Assembly: GCA_018242485.1 (NCBI GenBank)
Contig: JAFEBV010000041.1
Coordinates: forward strand, 1 to 64,000
Direction: 5' to 3'
Source of the DNA: Pseudomonadota bacterium
GTDB lineage: Bacteria > Pseudomonadota > Gammaproteobacteria > Xanthomonadales > Xanthomonadaceae
DNA length: 64,000 bases
Shown one piece after another: positions 1 to 8,216 of the stretch. The position numbers and the translations under genes were made by a program. Position 1 is the first letter of the stretch. Each line of letters opens with the position of its first letter. Below the pieces are notes generated by a model that worked only from the letters and a program-made list of their open reading frames with translations, did no database searches and was not told the DNA's origin.

Positions 1-85
1 ACTCATCGGCGAAATCCCTCAGGAATCTTGCGATATGCGTCGATTTTCCGGAGATTCGTGAATCTGTCCAGAGGCACGAGAGTCA

Positions 86-262
86 ATGTTCATGCGGCTT
101 GCGGCGATTCTGCAGGGCCGACTACGCATTGTCCCACTGACCGGCCGCACCTTGTTCGAAATCACCCGCGGCGCAATCGTGATGCTCAACCCGAACGATG
201 CGCGATGCACGCTGTATCCGGAAGAAATTGGCGAACTGCTTGCCAGCGGTACGATTCCACCT
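86..262 (+). pseudogene. possible SseB-domain fragment at the left edge
   Basis: An open plus-strand frame here reads like the core of the SseB N-terminal domain: a stretch resembling RTLFEITRGAIVMLNPND followed by YPEEIGELL. Upstream in the same frame there is a stop at 59-61, so no complete gene start is visible, and after about 262 the frame simply runs antisense through the end of mazG. Third positions are more G/C than in the neighbouring element genes, so this may be host DNA left of the element. It could also be a chance match; the resemblance is from memory of the family only. Confidence 0.3.
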
Positions 263-264
263 GT

Positions 265-1104
265 TCAGAAGGACAAGTTTGGCGATCTAACCGTCGCTGG
301 CATGATCGGTTGCAGCTGCCGCTTAGCTTCCTGCCAAAGGACTTCCTGCTGTACCAAGGAAAGTTCACCAAATTGCAACCCACGCGCGTCGGCGATCTGT
401 TCCATCTTCCGGAAGCGCTGCTCAAACTTCGAATTGGCACGCCGCAGCGCCTGACCTGGATCGAGCGACAGATGGCGCGCAAGATTCACACAGGCAAACA
501 GCAGATCACCCACTTCTTCAGCGATTGCTTCATCCGGGTGATCAGCTGTCCCGGCTTCCGCCTGAAGTTCGGCTAACACTTCATCGAGTTCTTCTTTCAC
601 CTTTTCAATTACCAGAAGCGGATTGTTCCAATCGAAGCCAACCATGGAAGCCTTCTTCTGTAGCTTAATTGCCTTGGCTAATTCAGGAATTCCCGCACTT
701 ATGCCAGACAGGGCGGACATATCGCCACTCTCCTGCTCTGCACGCTCTTGATTCTTCAACTGCTCCCAAGATGGCGCCGAGGCTCCCACATCAATAGCAC
801 CAAATACATGCGGATGCCTTCGCTCCATTTTTTTGCACACAGCTTCCACAACATCCCCGAACGCAAACTCCCGTCTCTCTTGTGCCAGGCGAGCATGGAG
901 CACTACTTGGAACAGAAGGTCACCGAGCTCGTCGCGCAGATCATTTGAGTCACCCTGTTCAATGGCATCAACAACCTCATAGGCCTCTTCGATCGCGAAG
1001 GGAGCTAGCGAAATGTGTGTTTGCGCAAGATCCCAAGGACATCCATCGTTCGGATCACGGAGACGCGCAACGATATCAAGCAAGGCATCAATCTGGTTCG
1101 GCAT
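265..1104 (-). CDS. mazG: nucleoside triphosphate pyrophosphohydrolase MazG (element copy)
   Basis: Predicted 279-aa MazG, which hydrolyses NTPs and dNTPs to monophosphate and pyrophosphate in the cytoplasm. Both MazG repeats are present: the N-terminal one with GCPWDL, then IEEAYEVVDAI and DELGDLLFQVV, and the C-terminal one with KEELDEVLAEL and EEVGDLLFACVNL. The start ATG at 1104 is preceded by a strong GGGAG and overlaps the end of the upstream small gene by 17 bp, so it is the last gene of the recombinase operon. Codon use is A/T-rich throughout, matching the element and not the host, so the whole gene came with the element and is not a hybrid with the host copy. It probably supplies the MazG activity lost when the element split host mazG. 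Confidence 0.9.
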   Translation of the reverse strand: MPNQIDALLDIVARLRDPNDGCPWDLAQTHISLAPFAIEEAYEVVDAIEQGDSNDLRDELGDLLFQVVLHARLAQERREFAFGDVVEAVCKKMERRHPHVFGAIDVGASAPSWEQLKNQERAEQESGDMSALSGISAGIPELAKAIKLQKKASMVGFDWNNPLLVIEKVKEELDEVLAELQAEAGTADHPDEAIAEEVGDLLFACVNLARHLSLDPGQALRRANSKFEQRFRKMEQIADARGLQFGELSLVQQEVLWQEAKRQLQPIMPATVRSPNLSF

Positions 1105-1543
1105 CGACTCTCCCTTTGCGCCTTTCGTCCAAGTTCGTAACATTCGAACTTTCAGACGCTTCAAATCTCTGGATCAACTGCCACTGCTCAAAAATCTTTT
1201 GCTTGGCAGCCAGCAACTGAACCAGCAATAGATCACGTTCATCGCGCAAACGAGCAAGCTCAGCAGTACCGGATTTTTTATTCTCAGGTACCTCATTAGC
1301 GATGCGCCCCGCAGCTGACTTTGGCGAAGCAAGAAAACCCTGAATCTCGCGGACCAGCTCGGGGTAGCGCTTCTTCTTGAATGCCGATGGATCACGACCG
1401 GCCTCTCTGGCCACATTGTTTTGCGTAACCCGAGTTCCGGCTGGGAGTATCTCAGGGCAGCCGCTCCGCAATCGGGCAAAAGCGGACCTGAAGGCCGCTT
1501 CCGCACCAGCCTTTGTCGCTTCAGGCTCAGGCAAGGACGACAT
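1088..1543 (-). CDS. small recombinase-associated protein, HTH plus coiled coil
   Basis: 151-aa protein from ATG 1543 (a TTG lies one codon earlier). The first half contains a stretch like VTQNNVAREAGRDPSAFKKKRYPELV, which has the spacing of a helix-turn-helix that reads 'N-V-A-x-x-A-G'. The second half is a charged, leucine-rich helix (LARLRDERDLLLVQLLAAKQ) likely to form a coiled coil. It overlaps the upstream recombinase stop by 17 bp and the downstream mazG start by 17 bp. Size, position and architecture are those of the third gene (TnpC) of Tn554-type transposons, which influences orientation and efficiency of transposition. That assignment is an inference from layout; no sequence match was run. 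Confidence 0.6.
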   Translation of the reverse strand: MSSLPEPEATKAGAEAAFRSAFARLRSGCPEILPAGTRVTQNNVAREAGRDPSAFKKKRYPELVREIQGFLASPKSAAGRIANEVPENKKSGTAELARLRDERDLLLVQLLAAKQKIFEQWQLIQRFEASESSNVTNLDERRKGRVDAEPD

Positions 1544-3542
1544 CAATCACCCTTCGCATAGCGTCCAATTGGGCCCTGCGGCTAGCAGTGTCCGGTCCAT
1601 CATCTTCCCCGGCATCCCACAACTCGTCCTCTAGCACTCCGATCAAGCTCTCAAATTTTGACTTGCGACGCGCATCTACGAGGACGTCACTGCACCCGAT
1701 GCACGAAGCAACAGAATCAATACCGCCAAATTTGCACTCACCAGCGAAAAGACATATACCAAGCGCATTATGACGAACAGACAAGGTCCCCTGCTGAGCT
1801 TTCCGGCGCAACGCAGATTCTTCCGCGCCAGAGACGAATCGAAGTTTCGCTTGCTTGTGAGCTTGACCATGCGGGGAAACGTAGTGGTCTGCAGCCAAGC
1901 TAACCGCGTCGCGAACCAACGCATCGATGATTTCGTCTCCGAAATCCTTGCGGAGGGATTCATTTATCTGCAGGGCAGAATAGTTACGCGCGTAATACCG
2001 GGTCATCGCTTCGTGCTGGTGCTTCATTTGGTACTGCAGCGCAGGAAGCGTGACAATCCCGGACGCGGCTGCATTGCATGTCAGCGTTCGTCTCAGTTGA
2101 TGGTATGTAAATGTCCATGTTGCGCCGATCGCGTACTTCTCGGAATCAAGTGTTGGCGTCAGCGCGACTGCTTCCTTCCAATCAGCCTCAGAGATCACGA
2201 GCTCTGCCGAGTCGTACAAGCCCGGACAGCGCTCCCTCCAGCCGTCCATAGTACGGTGAACTCGGCGTTCCGGGTCAGCATCCACACGAATTCCGCAGCA
2301 CCACGGCTCGAACCCACGCGAAAACAACCTTGCACCTTGCTCGCTGAGGTCGTGAATGGCCATGCGTGGGTCTAAAGCCGCAGCCTTGAGTCGCATTCGC
2401 GCGACAGCCTTCATGGCATTTACTGCCGTCTGTGCTGCGGACGAGGTGACCCACCGTGCATCATCATCGGGATCGGTCTTTGTTGTGGCCCCCGTGAGCA
2501 GGTAGATGTCACCCAGATACTTATCCTTCTCGTGTGAGAGGCAATCGAAACGCAGTGGCACAACCTCATCGATCCTCATACCAGAATACGAAATGAGATG
2601 CATTTGCCCTACGAACAGCACTGCACCAAAGTACTTCGAAAGCGCAGTAATTCGCAAATCGCTGAGACTGCCGTTCACTGGAGTTAACCAGCGAGCAATA
2701 ACGTCGTAGACGCCATATTTGGCGGCGGCATCGCCAAACGTCAAACCACAGAATGCGTCGGAGTAACGGTTAAATGGTCTCAACGTATTTTTATGTGGGT
2801 CGAATATTCGACTGCGCCCACGCGCCTCCTTGTAGACTACCAAACAGTAATCAAAAAGCTCTTCAAATTGGACGCTATGCTCAAGGAAGTCAGTCAGCAT
2901 CTCGCCGCAACGGCGCAGGTGATAGTGATAAATCCTCTGCGGAATGTATGGAGTCTGCCGTACGATCGCCTTGGGAAGCGCGTGTTGAAGCCTTTTGGTT
3001 TGGCTGTAATCGAATATGGTGAGGCCGAGGTGTGCTCTTGCGGCATATAGCTCATTGAGCACTCTCGGTAAACTCCGAGCATACGATGGGGTAATACGCT
3101 CTGCCAATGAAATGACCAACCGATCGAAACGACCCAGCTGCGTCATTAACACGCGATTCTCATTTGCATGGTCAAACACCCGTTTGACTACGTCGTAAAG
3201 AACGTAAGCGGTTTTGGGCGAAATGGGCTTGCGGGGTCCGTACAGAAAGTAGAAGCAAATCAATTTGAGGGTTGCAACATTCGCGGCGCAAATGTCCGAA
3301 CGACGGCTTTCTTGGGCAGCTTGCGTGAAGTTCAAGCGACAGAGTAGCCCTGCGTACGGGCTCAGGTCCCATATGTCGTCCCCAAAAACCGACAATACTT
3401 CACCATTCCGATGACGGCTAATGACGAAGTCAGCACTAGGCACGAGCGTTTCGGACTCGGCAGCCGGAATGGGCACCACCGGGTCATACGATTCGAGCTT
3501 CCAGGAATAAGCCACAGTCAAATACCGGCCAATGTGATCCAA
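1527..3542 (-). CDS. tyrosine recombinase, large Cys-tailed type (third of three)
   Basis: 671-aa site-specific recombinase. Catalytic residues visible: Arg323 in SYSGMRIDEVVPL, His481-x-x-Arg484 in YHQLRRTL, His508/His510, and the nucleophile Tyr516 or 517 in MTRYYARNY. After the catalytic domain there is a C-terminal extension with four cysteines (about residues 597, 603, 614, 617; pattern C-x5-C-x10-C-x2-C), a probable zinc-binding module as in large Tn554-type recombinases. The start given is a TTG at 3542, 25 bp inside the upstream gene; a GTG at 3515 is an alternative. It appears catalytically intact. Confidence 0.85.
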   Translation of the reverse strand: MDHIGRYLTVAYSWKLESYDPVVPIPAAESETLVPSADFVISRHRNGEVLSVFGDDIWDLSPYAGLLCRLNFTQAAQESRRSDICAANVATLKLICFYFLYGPRKPISPKTAYVLYDVVKRVFDHANENRVLMTQLGRFDRLVISLAERITPSYARSLPRVLNELYAARAHLGLTIFDYSQTKRLQHALPKAIVRQTPYIPQRIYHYHLRRCGEMLTDFLEHSVQFEELFDYCLVVYKEARGRSRIFDPHKNTLRPFNRYSDAFCGLTFGDAAAKYGVYDVIARWLTPVNGSLSDLRITALSKYFGAVLFVGQMHLISYSGMRIDEVVPLRFDCLSHEKDKYLGDIYLLTGATTKTDPDDDARWVTSSAAQTAVNAMKAVARMRLKAAALDPRMAIHDLSEQGARLFSRGFEPWCCGIRVDADPERRVHRTMDGWRERCPGLYDSAELVISEADWKEAVALTPTLDSEKYAIGATWTFTYHQLRRTLTCNAAASGIVTLPALQYQMKHQHEAMTRYYARNYSALQINESLRKDFGDEIIDALVRDAVSLAADHYVSPHGQAHKQAKLRFVSGAEESALRRKAQQGTLSVRHNALGICLFAGECKFGGIDSVASCIGCSDVLVDARRKSKFESLIGVLEDELWDAGEDDGPDTASRRAQLDAMRRVIDVVLA

Positions 3543-5107
3543 TGTGACCAGCGCGGATGATGCTCTCCGCTCGTGATCAGTTCTGTTGCCTCTTCTAGCC
3601 AGCGTGCGAGCTGGTCATCGCCCGACATAATTGAAAAAATTTCCTGAATTCGCTCGAGAGTCGCTGCAAGTTGACCATGTAATGGAGGGCCTTCCTTTTG
3701 CTTGTACCTTGCCAATTCTGTTCGCTTTAATTCATTAAAGGTTGCCAGATTCCACACATAGTCAAAACTTCGTTGCCCACGGTTGTACAGACAAAACAGG
3801 CAGCCAGCGGGGCTCCGACAGTCAGCCAACGGGATGGCCCCAACACTTGACTGTGGTGCAGGTGCCGTTTGGCCAATGCAACGCCCTGGTCCAACGGCTT
3901 CACGCGAACGCCCTTCTTCCGCGAGACACCTGAAGTAGACACCCATCTCAACAACAGCTTGTTGGTGAGCAGGATAGAGGTAATTACGATTCAGCACAGC
4001 TTCCGTGTTCTGCAGTTCACGCGCGGCGTCGCTGATGGAAGCAAATCGCGTTATGACGTTGGCCTTGGCCTTCCTCAGGAGGGAGGGCGGCATCCAGCGG
4101 CGACCCACAGCATTGAGCAAGCATGCGAGCGGCTGCGTATTGACGGTGTTTTGGTTGGCCTCATGTGCTGGTCCCAAAGTCACGAACAACTTAGTGGAGC
4201 CCACCTCTCTGTAGAAATTTTGCCTGAATTCGCAAAAAGCATCGAAGTATTTGCGGTATCCGGGAACGAGGGAGAACGCTACACCAGCATCGGCGCGCCC
4301 CTTAAAAGCCCGGACCTCTATGCGGTCTTCGAAGCTGTGGTACCGAAAGTCCGTAAGCTCAAGCTGTGTTGCCTCCACGCGGTTCATGCCGGTCGCAGCT
4401 ATGAAAAGCGAGAACTCAGCACCCATCCGCACATTTAGAGCCCGCAGTATGCGACGACGCGACGACTGACCAAGGGTGCTGGATGATCCGAGGGACGCGA
4501 TTTCTACCCCACCAAGCCTAATAGGAAAAGGGGCTCCTCGTTCCAATGCTTCGTCGTTAATTGACCCGATAATGTCAATAATGTCGCTGACGAATTGTTG
4601 AGTGACTTCCAGATTCTGTTTGTCCCTCGATCTTTTAGTCGCTCGCTTTGGCTTCTTGAACCGAACTCCAACCGTGACTTCTGTCAGGGGGCAGCCTAAG
4701 ACATCGGCAATTTGCTTCCCAACTCTCGTTACCAGGCCATACTGGGTATGCTCTCCGATCTGTCCGAGAGCGTGCCGTTCGGCCAAAGTTCTTGTCCACT
4801 TTGTGAACGTCTCAATGAGGCTTTCAACTGATACGCTAAGATCGGCACGATCGGCATACCCCACGAACACGCGAAACGCCCGATAACGCGAGAGAAGTGT
4901 CAACGGAGCGGCTCCCACCACGTGCTGACCCTTGGATTCGCGGTACAACGCTTGGGCTAAGGCCTGCCGGTCCGGGCTCGGATCCGTAAACCGGCCAGCA
5001 GCCATTTCTGTCTGGAAGCGTCCAGAGCGCATCGAAGATGCATGTGGATATGCTACGCACGACCAGTCCAAGGGGGCATACGAATCTAGACCTATTTCGA
5101 CAATCAT
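3518..5107 (-). CDS. tyrosine recombinase-like protein, degenerate active site (second of three)
   Basis: 529-aa relative of phage integrases. The first catalytic Arg is present (Arg243 in ATGMNRVEATQL) and a tyrosine pair sits near 376-378 (RNYLYPAHQ), but the usual His-x-x-Arg box cannot be found: the corresponding region reads KANVITRFASI. A cysteine cluster follows (Cys410, 430, 436, 439; LADCRSPAGCLFC), comparable to the tail of the 671-aa partner. The ATG at 5107 overlaps the preceding stop as ATGA, so translation is coupled. It may bind and position ends rather than cut DNA, or use non-standard residues; this is inference. Confidence 0.75.
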   Translation of the reverse strand: MIVEIGLDSYAPLDWSCVAYPHASSMRSGRFQTEMAAGRFTDPSPDRQALAQALYRESKGQHVVGAAPLTLLSRYRAFRVFVGYADRADLSVSVESLIETFTKWTRTLAERHALGQIGEHTQYGLVTRVGKQIADVLGCPLTEVTVGVRFKKPKRATKRSRDKQNLEVTQQFVSDIIDIIGSINDEALERGAPFPIRLGGVEIASLGSSSTLGQSSRRRILRALNVRMGAEFSLFIAATGMNRVEATQLELTDFRYHSFEDRIEVRAFKGRADAGVAFSLVPGYRKYFDAFCEFRQNFYREVGSTKLFVTLGPAHEANQNTVNTQPLACLLNAVGRRWMPPSLLRKAKANVITRFASISDAARELQNTEAVLNRNYLYPAHQQAVVEMGVYFRCLAEEGRSREAVGPGRCIGQTAPAPQSSVGAIPLADCRSPAGCLFCLYNRGQRSFDYVWNLATFNELKRTELARYKQKEGPPLHGQLAATLERIQEIFSIMSGDDQLARWLEEATELITSGEHHPRWSHWITLAGI

Positions 5108-6405
5108 TGCGTCTGCGTCGGGCGCTTGGTGAAAAGCCAGTCGGAAAACTCCTGCTCAATGGCAATCTGTGCGTTAGACTCGTGCACGTAATCGATATAT
5201 CGCTGTGAGTCTGTTTCGCTACGGTGAAGCAGCAGTTCCTTGATCCTTCCGATGACAGCTATCGGAGGGATATCCCTCCTGCTAAGACCGACTGTGGCGA
5301 CCAACGTTGCGAACGTTGAGCGTGTACAGTGGAAATAGAAACCACTAAGGTCGATTCCTTGGAGGTTGGCTGAATTCCTGAGGCGAGCCATGTCTTTGTT
5401 GATCGACCGAGATCTGTCGGCCCGCACCGGCTCGTAGGGTCGACCGAATCGATTCAGGAACAAGAGGTCCTTTTGTTCTGGAGACGCTTTACTGACTCGG
5501 GACATGCGGAGTTCGGATGTTGCGTACTCGAGCAGCTCATTTAGGAAAGCCGTGGGGATGATGATTCGCCCGGTAATTCCGAACTTGGTGTCAACTGGCG
5601 GGGTTGCGCCTGGGCCTACCGACAGGTACCGCGCCTCTGGCGTTTCTGCTGGAAGCGCGAGTCTGAGGGTCTGCACTTTCAGATCCAGTATGGTCTGGAG
5701 TCGTGCCCCAGTTAGAAATCCGAGTGCGAGCTGCAAGGCGAATTCAGGAGTAGCAACCTCGCGCGCCAGCGCCATTATCGCGTTCCGCATCTCCAAACTG
5801 ACCGGCTTCAAGCCGCCCTCTAGACGGACCCCTCGGCCTCTCTGCCTGTTGCTAATGGAGAGGTTCGTCGAAGCCACGGTCATGGACCTAGAGAAACCAA
5901 CCTGATCCGTCACATGGATCAAATGCTCTCGTTGTTCAAACGGTGCCACACCTTGGGTGATCAGGCCTTGGCTGAGTACCCATCTATAAAATCTGATGAC
6001 GGCACCCATCCGAGCAGTTGCTGTTGAAGGAGCTAACTTCTTTTCACGACGTTTCCGAAGCAAGTGTCCGCGGAAGGCGTATGTGGGTTTTTGATCTTTT
6101 TCAGCGCCAAACGCATGCCACCGCAAACCCCGTTCTTCGAGGAATACAGCGAATGCCCGCAGATGGTCCGCTTCGCGTTTGACCGTCACCAAATCAAGTT
6201 CGTCTCCGACTACAGAGTCGATGCGATGAGAAATGTAGAGGTTCGCGCAATCCCACAGCTGCCCGTTGGACCACCATAGGACAGGAACTTCCAAAACGGG
6301 GCGACGCAGTACGTCAGCGCGCGGCGGCCGCCTTTCAATCGCTACCCCGGAGTCAGAAACGAAGACGTCATGCGCAGTGAACTTCGCGAACGTAATTCTT
6401 GCCAT
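5104..6405 (-). CDS. tyrosine recombinase/integrase (first of three)
   Basis: 433-aa site-specific recombinase. An N-terminal SAM-like core-binding region (about 60-150) precedes the catalytic domain, with Arg235 in FLTGARLQTILDL, His359-x-x-Arg362 in FHCTRSTFATL, His394 and nucleophile Tyr403 in QRYIDYVHE, so all catalytic positions are present. The ATG at 6405 is chosen because the frame upstream runs through the promoter region and into host mazG. It is the first gene of the operon and its stop overlaps the next start (ATGA). It probably carries out the integration into mazG together with the two downstream recombinases. Confidence 0.85.
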   Translation of the reverse strand: MARITFAKFTAHDVFVSDSGVAIERRPPRADVLRRPVLEVPVLWWSNGQLWDCANLYISHRIDSVVGDELDLVTVKREADHLRAFAVFLEERGLRWHAFGAEKDQKPTYAFRGHLLRKRREKKLAPSTATARMGAVIRFYRWVLSQGLITQGVAPFEQREHLIHVTDQVGFSRSMTVASTNLSISNRQRGRGVRLEGGLKPVSLEMRNAIMALAREVATPEFALQLALGFLTGARLQTILDLKVQTLRLALPAETPEARYLSVGPGATPPVDTKFGITGRIIIPTAFLNELLEYATSELRMSRVSKASPEQKDLLFLNRFGRPYEPVRADRSRSINKDMARLRNSANLQGIDLSGFYFHCTRSTFATLVATVGLSRRDIPPIAVIGRIKELLLHRSETDSQRYIDYVHESNAQIAIEQEFSDWLFTKRPTQTQ

Positions 6406-6454
6406 TGAGTCCGCCCGAATAGGAAAGCGACCTATCGTGGAGCCGCTTCCCAAA

Positions 6455-6483
6455 GTATTACGCGGGATCGACCATATGGGCAA
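6455..6483 (-). promoter_or_regulatory. putative sigma-70 promoter of the recombinase operon
   Basis: On the minus strand, TTGCCC (6483-6478) and TAATAC (6460-6455) are separated by 17 bp, between the element end in mazG and the first recombinase ATG at 6405. Predicted start of transcription is near 6448. It lies inside the element, so the whole operon including mazG would be expressed independently of the host cysQ promoter. Confidence 0.45.
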
Positions 6484-6523
6484 GGCGTGAATACGCGTCC
6501 ATATTCCGTATGTCTCGGGTATC

Positions 6524-6682
6524 CTCGATGGTGTACGGGGCGATGGTGGCGAAGCTTTGCTGCAAGTCCCACGGACAGCCCTGCTGCGGATCGCGCAGTC
6601 GCGCCATGATCGCGAGCAGGTGCCCGATGTCATCGCGACCGGCATCGTCGAACGCGGAATCACCATGTTCGGCGGCGTTCAC
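6524..6682 (-). pseudogene. mazG: host mazG, 5' fragment cut by the element
   Basis: The original chromosomal mazG starts with GTG at 6682, overlapping the cysQ stop as GTGA. Fifty-three codons are intact, including GCPWDL at residues 35-40 and IAPYTIE at 47-53, and then the similarity to MazG ends just where the metal-binding EExxE helix should begin. The frame runs on into element DNA and stops at 6458 (74 aa in all). G/C-rich third positions match cysQ and nudE. The matching 3' part is not in the window. Confidence 0.85.
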
Positions 6683-7476
6683 ACGCCCTCGCCCAGCCAG
6701 TTGCGGAACGGCAGATTGGCGTCGCCCAGCGCGATGAAATCCGGATTGAGCAACGAATCTTTGGTGTTGTAGCGCAACGACTGCCCGTCGAGGGTGAGCA
6801 CCGCGCCGCCGGCGGCTTCCAGCACGCATTGCGCGGCGGCGGTATCCCATTCGGAGGTCGGCCCGAAGCGCGGATACACGTCCATGCGTCCCTCGGCGAT
6901 GCGGCAGAACTTCAGCGACGAGCCCATGCCCACGCGCTCGACCGGCCCCATCTTCTCCAGCGCCGCGGCGGTGCGCGCGTCCAGATGCGAGCGGCTGGCG
7001 GCCACCCGCAGCGGGCGTGGCGCCGGCCGCTGGGTGGCCAATTCGACATCGCGCTCGCCATCGCGCACGAACGCGCCGATGCCGCGTTCGCCATGCACGA
7101 GGTAATCCATTGCCGGCGCGTACACCACGCCCAGCACCGGTTCGCCGTGTTCGATGAGGGCGATGTTGACGGTGAACTCGCCGTTCTTCTTGACGAACTC
7201 GCGGGTGCCGTCGAGCGGATCGACCAGCCAGTAGCGCTGCCAATCGCGACGTATCGCCCATTCGGTCGCCTTGGATTCCTCGGACAGGATCGGCACCTGC
7301 GGGGTGAGCGCGGCCAGCCCGTCGCAGATGATCCGGTGCGAGGCCAGGTCGGCGGCGGTCAACGGCGAATGATCGTCCTTGGCCTGCACGTCGAAATCCT
7401 GCGCATAGATTTCCATGATCGCCGCACCGGCGCGACGGGCCAGCGCGATGCAGTCGTCGATCGTCCACTCGCTCAT
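6679..7476 (-). CDS. cysQ: 3'(2'),5'-bisphosphate nucleotidase CysQ
   Basis: 265-aa member of the inositol monophosphatase-like family, which removes the 3' phosphate from PAP made during sulfate assimilation. Motifs: SEES near the metal site, then WLVDPLDGTREFV (the DPxDGT box) and the C-terminal SEWDTAAAQCVLEAAGG motif. The ATG at 7476 overlaps the nudE stop (ATGA) and the stop overlaps the old mazG start (GTGA), so nudE-cysQ-mazG was a translationally coupled operon before the insertion. Confidence 0.93.
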   Translation of the reverse strand: MSEWTIDDCIALARRAGAAIMEIYAQDFDVQAKDDHSPLTAADLASHRIICDGLAALTPQVPILSEESKATEWAIRRDWQRYWLVDPLDGTREFVKKNGEFTVNIALIEHGEPVLGVVYAPAMDYLVHGERGIGAFVRDGERDVELATQRPAPRPLRVAASRSHLDARTAAALEKMGPVERVGMGSSLKFCRIAEGRMDVYPRFGPTSEWDTAAAQCVLEAAGGAVLTLDGQSLRYNTKDSLLNPDFIALGDANLPFRNWLGEGV

Positions 7477-8063
7477 GCGATCGCATCTCCTTGTGCGCGC
7501 CGCGCGAGCAGTTCGCGCACGATGAACAACGCCGCCAGCGAGCGTCCTTCCGAGCAATCCTCGCGCAGCATCAGCGCATGCAGGTCGGCAAGCTTCCACG
7601 GCAGCACTTCGATCTCCTCAGGTTCGTCGCCCGGCAGGCGTTCGGGATACAGATCTTCGGCAAGCACGAGGTGCGAGGAAAACTCCATGTACGCCGGCGA
7701 GAGCGCGAGCGAGCGCAGCCGCGTCAGGCGGCGCGCACCGAATCCGGCCTCTTCCTTCAGCTCGCGATTGGCAGCTTCTTCAGGAGTCTCGCCGGCATCC
7801 ATGTGGCCCTTGGGCAGCCCGATCTCGTAGCGGTGCGTGCCGCAGGCGAACTCGCGCACCAGCAGGATGGTGTGAGGATCGGGCATCGCCGCGATCATCA
7901 CCGAGCCGGGGCCGCGCGCGCAGGCGCGGCGGTAGCGCCGCCGCTGCCCGTTGGAAAATTCCAGATCCACGTCCTCGATGAGGCGCCCGCCCTCTTCCCG
8001 CGCTTGCCGCCCATGCACAATGGGCAATGGACGAGGTGGCGGAATCGAGGCGATATCGGACAT
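7473..8063 (-). CDS. nudE: Nudix hydrolase, ADP compounds hydrolase NudE type
   Basis: 196-aa Nudix enzyme that hydrolyses ADP-ribose, NADH and related dinucleotides. The complete Nudix box is present: G-H-M-D-A-G-E-T-P followed by RELKEEAGFGA. Upstream of the box is LPKGHMDAGE, as in NudE. The start at 8063 (MSDIASIPPPRP) is preferred over the longer frame because the extra residues look like untranslated leader. First gene of the nudE-cysQ-(mazG) operon, diverging from bioA across 153 bp. Confidence 0.88.
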   Translation of the reverse strand: MSDIASIPPPRPLPIVHGRQAREEGGRLIEDVDLEFSNGQRRRYRRACARGPGSVMIAAMPDPHTILLVREFACGTHRYEIGLPKGHMDAGETPEEAANRELKEEAGFGARRLTRLRSLALSPAYMEFSSHLVLAEDLYPERLPGDEPEEIEVLPWKLADLHALMLREDCSEGRSLAALFIVRELLARRAQGDAIA

Positions 8064-8216
8064 CGTCGGCACATCCCCACAGCACAGCGGCGATCGCCGC
8101 GTGAATCGGCAATGATATGCCAAGCAGCCGGCATCGCGACACGCGAAATATCCGGCGCGTGACATCGTCGCGCCGCACCGCGATCATGGCAGGCTGCGCA
8201 CGTCGTAATTTTCGAG

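Larger units (their letters stand above)
265..6521 (-). mobile_element. integrated element: three tyrosine recombinases, small partner protein and replacement mazG
   Basis: Five minus-strand genes overlap end to end: recombinases of 433, 529 and 671 aa, a 151-aa HTH/coiled-coil protein and a full mazG. The block uses many A/T third positions, unlike the G/C-rich host genes to the right. The right boundary is inside host mazG at about 6521-6523, where a coding sequence matching MazG stops after its 53rd codon. No terminal repeats could be paired because the left end is either within 1-264 or beyond the window. The layout recalls Tn554-type modules (two large tyrosine recombinases plus small TnpC) and the gamma-mobile-trio type, but with a third recombinase; that comparison is inference. 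Confidence 0.75.

Noticed and set aside
265..1104. Reading this mazG as a recent duplicate or as a hybrid of element 5' and host 3' parts
   Set aside because: Its codon use is A/T-rich from start to stop and its 5' part differs clearly from the host fragment at 6524-6682.
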